Shown here: positions 7,278 to 10,940 of the stretch, piece by piece
Position numbering within the stretch: the stretch's first letter is position 1
Layout of the letters: every line of letters starts with the position of its first letter
Source of the DNA: Bordetella parapertussis
GTDB lineage: Bacteria > Pseudomonadota > Gammaproteobacteria > Burkholderiales > Burkholderiaceae_B
Assembly (NCBI GenBank): GCA_943331855.1
Contig: CALQNE010000105.1
Coordinates: forward strand, 1-10,940
DNA: 10,940 bases
Reading direction: 5' to 3'
Position numbers and translations under genes: made by a program
The notes under the pieces: model-generated
Told to the model about the DNA's origin: nothing
Database searches by the model: none
Seen by the model: the letters and a program-made list of their open reading frames with translations, nothing else

Positions 7278-7384
7278 GTGTTTATCTATGCGCCCAGACA
7301 ATTCCACGCTAAAGCAACGCTGATTTTGATCATTTGTTTGCCCCAAAAGCTTGCATGAAGGCGCCTCAAACCGGGGCTATGACC

Positions 7385-7393
7385 TGCTACGAT
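7385..7393 (+). promoter_or_regulatory. Candidate extended -10 promoter of the PEPM/ICL-type lyase gene
   Basis: TGC followed by TACGAT (7385-7393) fits an extended -10 element (TGn plus a four-of-six hexamer). The expected start point near 7400 would leave a 25-base leader carrying the AGGGA Shine-Dalgarno site at 7411-7415. No convincing -35 hexamer lies 17 bases upstream (CTCAAA), which extended -10 promoters can tolerate. It faces away from the transporter operon promoter. Confidence 0.35.
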
Positions 7394-7424
7394 AGGCACT
7401 CATTTTTATTAGGGACTTCGGACC

Positions 7425-8294
7425 ATGTCAAACAATAAGCCTGCACAACTCCACACCCGCCTGAAGCAACCAGGGCTAGTTACTGCCCCCGGGGTCTACG
7501 ATATGGTTTCGCTACGACTGGCAGACAGTTTTGGGTTTGACGCCCTGTATATGACCGGCTTTGGTGCCGTCGCCTCGCACTTGGGCTTACCCGATGCCGG
7601 CCTGGCAACCTACAGCGACATGGTGGGTCGGGTTGGTGCCATGGCCAAAATGGCTCGTACCCCTTTAATCGCTGACGGTGATACCGGTTATGGCGGTCTA
7701 TTAAACGTACGGCACACCGTTCAGGGTTACGAGCTCGCAGGCGCCTCTGCAATTCAGCTCGAAGATCAGGAGTTTCCAAAAAAATGCGGGCACACCCCAG
7801 GAAGACGTGTGATCCCAACAGCCGATATGGTCAAAAAGATTAAAGTGGCAGTCGAGGCGCGTCAATCCAAAGACTTCTTGATTATTGCCCGCACCGACTC
7901 ACGCACAACCCTCGGCTTAGATGAGGCACTCCGACGCGCAGAGGCCTACGCCAAAGCAGGCGCCGACATTTTGTTTGTTGAGTCGCCCGAAACGGAAGAA
8001 GAAATGCGAAAGATCGGCGCCTCGTTTGAATTGCCACTCTTGGCCAATATGGTCGAAAAAGGTCGCACTCCCGTCTTGAGTAAAGCCGACCTTGAGGCAC
8101 TAGGCTTCAAGCTGGCGATTTTCCCGGTGACCGCTCTTTTAGCAGGCGTTCAGGCAATGACCAAGGTGTACCAGCATTTCAAAAGTACAGGCTCGTCAAC
8201 GGGCAACACGGTTGACCTGTACGACTTCACTGATCTAACTAAGCTCATGGGATTTGAAGAGGTGTGGGAATTTGACAAACGTCATGCCGACTAG
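7425..8294 (+). CDS. Isocitrate lyase/PEP mutase superfamily C-C lyase
   Basis: This 289-residue cytoplasmic protein is a single-domain PEPM/ICL superfamily beta/alpha-barrel enzyme. Metal and substrate ligands typical of the family are visible: LGLPDAG with Asp57, DGDTGYGG with Asp84 and Asp86, and LEDQ with Glu113. The mobile gating loop is KKCGH (119-123), containing Cys121, the general acid/base Cys of isocitrate, 2-methylisocitrate and 2,3-dimethylmalate lyases. Oxaloacetate decarboxylase-type members and the phosphonate-acting branch lack this Cys pattern. A retro-aldol or retro-Claisen split of a 2-hydroxy di- or tricarboxylate is thus more likely than phosphonate chemistry or decarboxylation. 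Later blocks are IARTDSR (154-160) and LFVESPE (183-189). The ATG is supported by AGGGA nine bases upstream. It is divergent from the TRAP operon with a shared control region, and probably performs the last carbon-carbon cleavage of the pathway. It is not adjacent to prpC or other methylcitrate-cycle genes, which disfavours PrpB. Confidence 0.9.
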   Translation: MSNNKPAQLHTRLKQPGLVTAPGVYDMVSLRLADSFGFDALYMTGFGAVASHLGLPDAGLATYSDMVGRVGAMAKMARTPLIADGDTGYGGLLNVRHTVQGYELAGASAIQLEDQEFPKKCGHTPGRRVIPTADMVKKIKVAVEARQSKDFLIIARTDSRTTLGLDEALRRAEAYAKAGADILFVESPETEEEMRKIGASFELPLLANMVEKGRTPVLSKADLEALGFKLAIFPVTALLAGVQAMTKVYQHFKSTGSSTGNTVDLYDFTDLTKLMGFEEVWEFDKRHAD

Positions 8295-8325
8295 AAATAA
8301 GCGAAAATTAACCACATGGTTCGCG

Positions 8326-8372
8326 CAACATCGACCAGATGCAAGCGATACAATGCTCTGGTCGGTTGTTTT
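8326..8372 (+). terminator. Intrinsic terminator after the PEPM/ICL-type lyase gene
   Basis: CAAC (8326-8329) plus CGACCAGA (8332-8339) pair with TCTGGTCG (8357-8364) plus GTTG (8365-8368), a 12-bp stem with a two-base bulge and a 17-base loop. A short TTTT run follows (8369-8372). It begins 31 bases after the stop codon. The T-run is short, so ending may be partial. The loop contains TACAAT (8349-8354), see the separate entry. Confidence 0.65.
8349..8354 (+). promoter_or_regulatory. Possible -10 element for the HiPIP gene, inside the terminator loop
   Basis: TACAAT matches the -10 consensus in five of six positions and lies 53 bases before the HiPIP ATG. Only 34 bases separate the end of the terminator T-run from that ATG, so a promoter for the HiPIP gene nearly has to overlap the terminator. 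No good -35 hexamer lies 16-18 bases upstream, which keeps confidence low. Confidence 0.3.
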
Positions 8373-8406
8373 GATCACCAAGCACTTTTATTTTTAGGAT
8401 ATCGCT

Positions 8407-8712
8407 ATGAAAACCACACGTCGCCAATTCATCATTTATTCAGCAGCTGGTTTGGCTAGCTTGCCACTTGCACAGCAGGCTAATGCGCAAGCCCTCATTG
8501 CAGAAACAGAGCCTCAGGCCGTCGCGCTAGGGTACAAAGCTCTCGCCACAGCCGTCGACAAGGCCAAATTTCCGAAATATGCCGACGGGCAGATTTGTGG
8601 CAACTGCCAGCTATACGCGAGCAAGTCTCCTGAAGCCGGTACCTGTGCGATTTTCCCAGGCAAGCTGGTTGCGGCAGCCGCCTGGTGCAATGCTTACGTC
8701 AAAAAAGCTTAA
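8407..8712 (+). CDS. High-potential iron-sulfur protein (HiPIP), Tat-exported
   Basis: This 101-residue protein is a periplasmic electron carrier with one [4Fe-4S] cluster cycling between +3 and +2, typically moving electrons between cytochrome complexes and terminal oxidases or reaction centres. The N-terminus TTRRQFIIYSAAG is a twin-arginine signal, as expected for a protein exported folded with its cofactor; cleavage is likely after ANA near residue 27. The mature part of about 74 residues carries the four cluster ligands in the family pattern: Cys64 and Cys67 (ICGNC), Cys80 (GTC) and Cys94 (AAWCNAY). An AGGAT site seven bases upstream supports the ATG. It stands alone between a terminator upstream and a strong terminator downstream, so it is monocistronic. 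The partner proteins are not in the window. Confidence 0.93.
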   Translation: MKTTRRQFIIYSAAGLASLPLAQQANAQALIAETEPQAVALGYKALATAVDKAKFPKYADGQICGNCQLYASKSPEAGTCAIFPGKLVAAAAWCNAYVKKA

Positions 8713-8725
8713 GCGTCTCAGTCGC

Positions 8726-8758
8726 AAAAAAAAACGCTGCAACTGCAGCGTTTTTTTT
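8726..8758. terminator. Bidirectional intrinsic terminator between HiPIP and SlyB-like genes
   Basis: CGCTGC (8735-8740) and GCAGCG (8745-8750) form a six-base G/C-rich stem with a four-base loop. It is flanked on the left by A9 (8726-8734) and on the right by T8 (8751-8758), so both strands read as a stem followed by a T-run. It lies between two convergent genes, 14 bases after the HiPIP stop, and should serve both transcripts. Confidence 0.93.
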
Positions 8759-8780
8759 CACAGTAGCGAGCGATCAGTTT

Positions 8781-9218
8781 TTACTGCGCAACCACCCGCG
8801 CTTCGGTACCTGAACCTTCAATGTAAACCTTTTGACCAACACGCAAATCGCTCGTTGGCTGGGTCACCGTCACTAAAACGCCACTACTCGTGCGCACAAA
8901 GATTTGTTGACCGGCCACAGGCTTATCGTAGTGTTTTTGAATTTCATTACCACCCACCGCACCACCGACTGCGCCTAGCACCATCGCCACGGCTTTGCCC
9001 GTACCTGATCCTATCAATGCGCCAACGCCTAAACCACCCAATGCACCGATCACCGCGCCAACGCCAGTTTCGTGATTGTTCGCGATTTGCGTTGCACTGA
9101 TTTGTTGAATCACACCAGAGCGGATTTCGAGCGGGGCACTTGGCGTGACAGGGGCACACGCCACCAACCCCAAGGCTACGACGGCACTCAGCACAACTGC
9201 GGCAATTCGCTTTAACAT
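8781..9218 (-). CDS. slyB: SlyB-like glycine-zipper outer-membrane lipoprotein
   Basis: This 145-residue protein belongs to the SlyB/Pcp/17-kDa antigen family of outer-membrane lipoproteins, linked in enterobacteria to envelope integrity under stress. The lipoprotein signal MLKRIAAVVLSAVVALGLVAC puts the lipidated Cys at residue 21. Then come an 'EIRSGVIQQI' entry segment, a long glycine zipper (52-90, with GAVIGALGGLGVGALIG and GAVGGAVGGNE), and a C-terminal beta-rich domain (HYDKP...GQQIFVRTSSG...VTQPTSDLRVGQKVYIEG) typical of SlyB. The length agrees with the family (about 150-160). A GGAGA site about eight bases upstream supports the ATG. It faces the HiPIP gene across a shared terminator and is divergent from the Rap1a-like gene. 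It might be PhoP-regulated as in enterobacteria, but I see no such box. The family call is firm; the exact name is less so. Confidence 0.85.
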   Translation of the reverse strand: MLKRIAAVVLSAVVALGLVACAPVTPSAPLEIRSGVIQQISATQIANNHETGVGAVIGALGGLGVGALIGSGTGKAVAMVLGAVGGAVGGNEIQKHYDKPVAGQQIFVRTSSGVLVTVTQPTSDLRVGQKVYIEGSGTEARVVAQ

Positions 9219-9330
9219 CTTGGATCTCCGGTAAATGGCTTGACTGAATCAATCGATAAATACAAACGAATTGTACTTCCAAGTTATGATTTAACCGTTA
9301 TTACTAAAAAAAATTTGCCAAAGGATTTGT
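9219..9330. promoter_or_regulatory. Divergent promoter region between SlyB-like and Rap1a-like genes
   Basis: This A/T-rich 112-base gap must drive both genes. On the minus strand TACAAT (9275-9270, five of six matches) would start transcription near 9263 for the SlyB-like gene. On the plus strand TATGAT (9285-9290, five of six) would start near 9297 for the Rap1a-like gene. Neither has a good -35 at standard spacing. The AAAGGAT site before 9331 is the ribosome site of the plus-strand gene. Confidence 0.35.
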
Positions 9331-9690
9331 ATGAAGAAAAAACTCGCTCTATTTTGCCTAGCCATCGCTAGCGCAACCTGCGCAGCACAGCAAGCACCCG
9401 TTGCCGCAACCACCACCGAAAAATTCGTTAGCCTATGCGCCAATACGTCTGATGGTGGTGCGCAAAATTTTTGCCACGGCTTCGGTCAAGGTGTCTACGA
9501 GACCTACCTGATTTCGCGCCATCCAAAAACAGCACCAAACTTTGTATGCGCGCAAAATTCGACGCTGACCCGTCAACAACATATTGACAACTTTATGAAA
9601 TGGTCAGAGAGCCGCCCTCAGTTCAAGCAAGCCTCGGCCGCAGACACTATCTTGCGCTATTTGGGTGAAACCTTTCCCTGCAAACCCTAA
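9331..9690 (+). CDS. Rap1a/Tai-like small secreted protein
   Basis: This 119-residue protein starts with a signal peptide (MKKKLALFCLAIASATCAAQ) and is therefore periplasmic. The mature part resembles the Rap1a/Tai family (type VI secretion immunity proteins and many orphan relatives): a cysteine pattern Cys36, Cys48 in NFCHGFGQGVY, Cys73 in FVCAQ, and a terminal Cys117 in FPC, with an all-helical middle (LTRQQHIDNFMKWSESRP, then ADTILRYLGETFPC). Four cysteines fit two disulfides. Cys17 is not in a convincing lipobox, since Thr precedes it. An AAGGAT site six bases upstream supports the ATG. No toxin, Hcp, VgrG or PAAR gene is nearby, so an immunity role is not supported by context; it may be an orphan with another periplasmic role. 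The glycine-zipper lipoprotein follows 55 bases downstream on the same strand, so they may share a transcript. The family match is from memory of the pattern. Confidence 0.65.
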   Translation: MKKKLALFCLAIASATCAAQQAPVAATTTEKFVSLCANTSDGGAQNFCHGFGQGVYETYLISRHPKTAPNFVCAQNSTLTRQQHIDNFMKWSESRPQFKQASAADTILRYLGETFPCKP

Positions 9691-9745
9691 AGACATTTAG
9701 TGTTTCATGCACGACGTCTGACTTAGACACATTTAAGGATTGATA

Positions 9746-9982
9746 ATGAAAAAAATCTTATTGGCTTTACCCGTTTGTGCAGCGCTTACGCTTGGTGGCT
9801 GTTCAAACATGAGCAATACTCAACAGCGTACGCTCTCAGCCGGTGCAATCGGCGCAGCGGCAGGTGCGGGCATTGCCCTGATCGCAGATGGCAACCCAAT
9901 TTGGGGCGCCTTGGGTGGTGCCGCCATTGGTGCAATTGGCACTTATGTTTACGACAAAAATCAAAACTCAAAGTCTAACTAA
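9746..9982 (+). CDS. Small glycine-zipper lipoprotein
   Basis: This 78-residue lipoprotein begins MKKILLALPVCAALTLGGC, with the lipobox LGGC and lipidated Cys at residue 19. Ser20 follows, which by the Lol +2 rule favours the outer membrane. The mature chain is a linker (NMSNTQQRTLS) and one glycine zipper of about 34 residues in two halves (GAIGAAAGAGIALIAD, WGALGGAAIGAIGTYVYD), likely to insert as a hairpin, then a charged tail. The fold resembles OsmB/YMGG-type zipper proteins. The ATG at 9746 is chosen because AAGGAT sits six bases upstream; a TTG at 9740 would add two residues and overlap that site. Its last eight bases overlap the end of the convergent acyltransferase gene. Confidence 0.75.
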   Translation: MKKILLALPVCAALTLGGCSNMSNTQQRTLSAGAIGAAAGAGIALIADGNPIWGALGGAAIGAIGTYVYDKNQNSKSN

Positions 9983-10940
9983 GGCGTTTGACTGCAGGTT
10001 GATTTTTCCAGCGGCGATGTAACCACCACCATTGCTCTGGATGTCTGACAATTGCCAATTCAAGAGCCTGATTGAAGGCACGCGTGTTTCGCTTGATTTC
10101 ACTACCAACGTCGTCGTCTACGATTGGCGTGAGTGGGGGTAAAAACCGTAACACGTGCGTGCCATCAGGTTCGCGCCAAGATGCTGCCGGTAACACCGGC
10201 GCACCCGTGGCCAGGGCGATCAAGGCCATGCTTTTATACGTACCCGCCGAGTAACCAAAAAACTCAACCTCAATACCTTCAGGTCGTCGGGCATATTGAT
10301 CAAATGGAAACACCACTGCATCGCCGCGTTCAAGCGTTGCAACAATTTCTTCGAGCGAGCCACGACGCCCGACAACACCAAAACCTGCTCGATTAAACCG
10401 ACGGGTTAAGAAATCGCTGAGCCATTTGGGCTTGATTGGGCGACGCAAAAAATGAATACGCCCTTTAACCTGGGGAAAGTGCTCAATCCCAGCAATGGTC
10501 GATACTTCAAAATTACCAAAGTGCCCAGTCAATATTAGAGCGCCCTTACCCGCCTCAAAAGCCTCGATAATATGGGTCACGCCTTCGACTCGAACACTAT
10601 CTTTTTTTTGCTGTTCTGAAAGAAATCTGAATTGCAATAATTCTTTGAGCAACTTAAGCAAATGACCGTAATGCGCCTGGGCTAGCAACATTATTTGTTG
10701 TTGACTGACCTGTGCACCGTACACTCGATTTAAGTTATCAAGAATGACTGAACGCCGATAAGGCAACCAGCGATACGCAAACCGCCCACTGCGGCTGGGC
10801 TCAATTACCTTAGGGACGCGCAGGGCCACTGCCGTCGCAGAAACTGGTGTGTGTGTCAGTGACAGCTTGATCTCGGCCACCAAATGCAAACCAAGCACAA
10901 TCTCGGCTGCGGCACTCACCACCACGTGGGGTGCCCCATA
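9975..10940 (-). CDS. LpxL/HtrB-like lysophospholipid/lipid A acyltransferase (5' end unresolved)
   Basis: This is a membrane-associated acyltransferase of the LpxL/HtrB/MsbB family, which adds a secondary acyl chain to lipid A (or an ornithine/phospholipid). Counting from the GTG at 10925, seen are RRSVILDNLNRVYG (57-70), the catalytic HX4E motif HFGNFE with His135 and Glu140, DQ at 209-210 with the FDQYARRP loop, EFFGYSAGTY (221-230), a TGAPVLP block (240-246), and the family C-terminal PEQWWWLHRRWK (296-307). The frame stays open to the window edge. No in-frame ATG lies upstream of the core, so the true start is either outside the window or a GTG/TTG such as 10925. The first 50 residues lack the clear hydrophobic anchor and are unlike the family. 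A lipid A role is the usual assignment; the exact acceptor cannot be told. The gene is convergent with, and overlaps by eight bases, the glycine-zipper gene. Confidence 0.82.
   Translation of the reverse strand, partial: YGAPHVVVSAAAEIVLGLHLVAEIKLSLTHTPVSATAVALRVPKVIEPSRSGRFAYRWLPYRRSVILDNLNRVYGAQVSQQQIMLLAQAHYGHLLKLLKELLQFRFLSEQQKKDSVRVEGVTHIIEAFEAGKGALILTGHFGNFEVSTIAGIEHFPQVKGRIHFLRRPIKPKWLSDFLTRRFNRAGFGVVGRRGSLEEIVATLERGDAVVFPFDQYARRPEGIEVEFFGYSAGTYKSMALIALATGAPVLPAASWREPDGTHVLRFLPPLTPIVDDDVGSEIKRNTRAFNQALELAIVRHPEQWWWLHRRWKNQPAVKRLS

Noticed and set aside
7327..7332. TGATCA palindrome in the divergent control region as an operator
   Set aside because: Six bases only, with no extended symmetry on either side; such sites occur by chance and the flanks do not match a regulator box.
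7335..7356. Possible sigma-54 (-24/-12) promoter around TTGCAT
   Set aside because: The TTGC at 7351-7354 looks like a -12 element, but the required GG twelve bases upstream is CC at 7341-7342, so the pattern fails.
8579..9100. 173-residue plus-strand open frame overlapping the HiPIP and SlyB-like genes
   Set aside because: It runs through a strong terminator and over two well-supported genes in other frames, and it has no recognisable domain.

Overview
The window looks like chromosome of a betaproteobacterium, most likely order Burkholderiales. The reasons are the gene content (a tripartite TRAP transporter with DUF1445 and DUF2848 partners, a Tat-exported HiPIP, a SlyB-type lipoprotein, an LpxL/HtrB-type acyltransferase and a RIO-like kinase of the bacterial type) and a base composition that is only moderately G+C rich by eye. 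This is inference from gene families; no rRNA, tRNA or other phylogenetic marker is present. No mobile element, CRISPR array or phage gene was found, and no intergenic gap exceeds about 240 bases.

Layout. Bases 1-875 (minus) hold the 5' two-thirds of a RIO-family kinase gene and, just upstream of it, a small Gly/Tyr-rich lipoprotein. Bases 961-1013 hold a compound hairpin. Bases 1034-7186 (minus) are one tight six-gene unit read in the order DUF1445 lyase/cyclase, TRAP binding protein (DctP), small TRAP membrane subunit (DctQ), large TRAP permease (DctM), DUF2848 protein, amidase. A 238-base divergent control region separates it from a plus-strand isocitrate lyase/PEP mutase superfamily enzyme (7425-8294), which ends at an intrinsic terminator. 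A HiPIP gene (8407-8712, plus) and a SlyB-like lipoprotein gene (8781-9218, minus) converge on a shared bidirectional terminator. Then come a Rap1a/Tai-like secreted protein (9331-9690, plus), a glycine-zipper lipoprotein (9746-9982, plus), and a convergent LpxL/HtrB-like acyltransferase (from 9975, minus) whose 5' end is cut by, or close to, the window edge.

How it works together. The central block reads as an uptake-and-breakdown cassette. DctP captures a carboxylate in the periplasm and DctQM imports it with Na+ or H+. The amidase should hydrolyse a C-N amide bond. The DUF1445 protein belongs to the family that includes D-glutamate cyclase. The divergent PEPM/ICL-type lyase should cleave a C-C bond in a 2-hydroxy-carboxylate-like intermediate. 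DUF2848 has no function that I know of. The substrate is not evident from sequence, and this cassette is the best candidate here for an undescribed pathway. The flanking genes look like ordinary cell-envelope and electron-transfer functions.

Several starts were set from Shine-Dalgarno sites: 875 rather than 890 for the Gly/Tyr lipoprotein, 7186 rather than 7225 (GTG) for DUF1445, and 9746 rather than 9740 (TTG) for the glycine-zipper lipoprotein.
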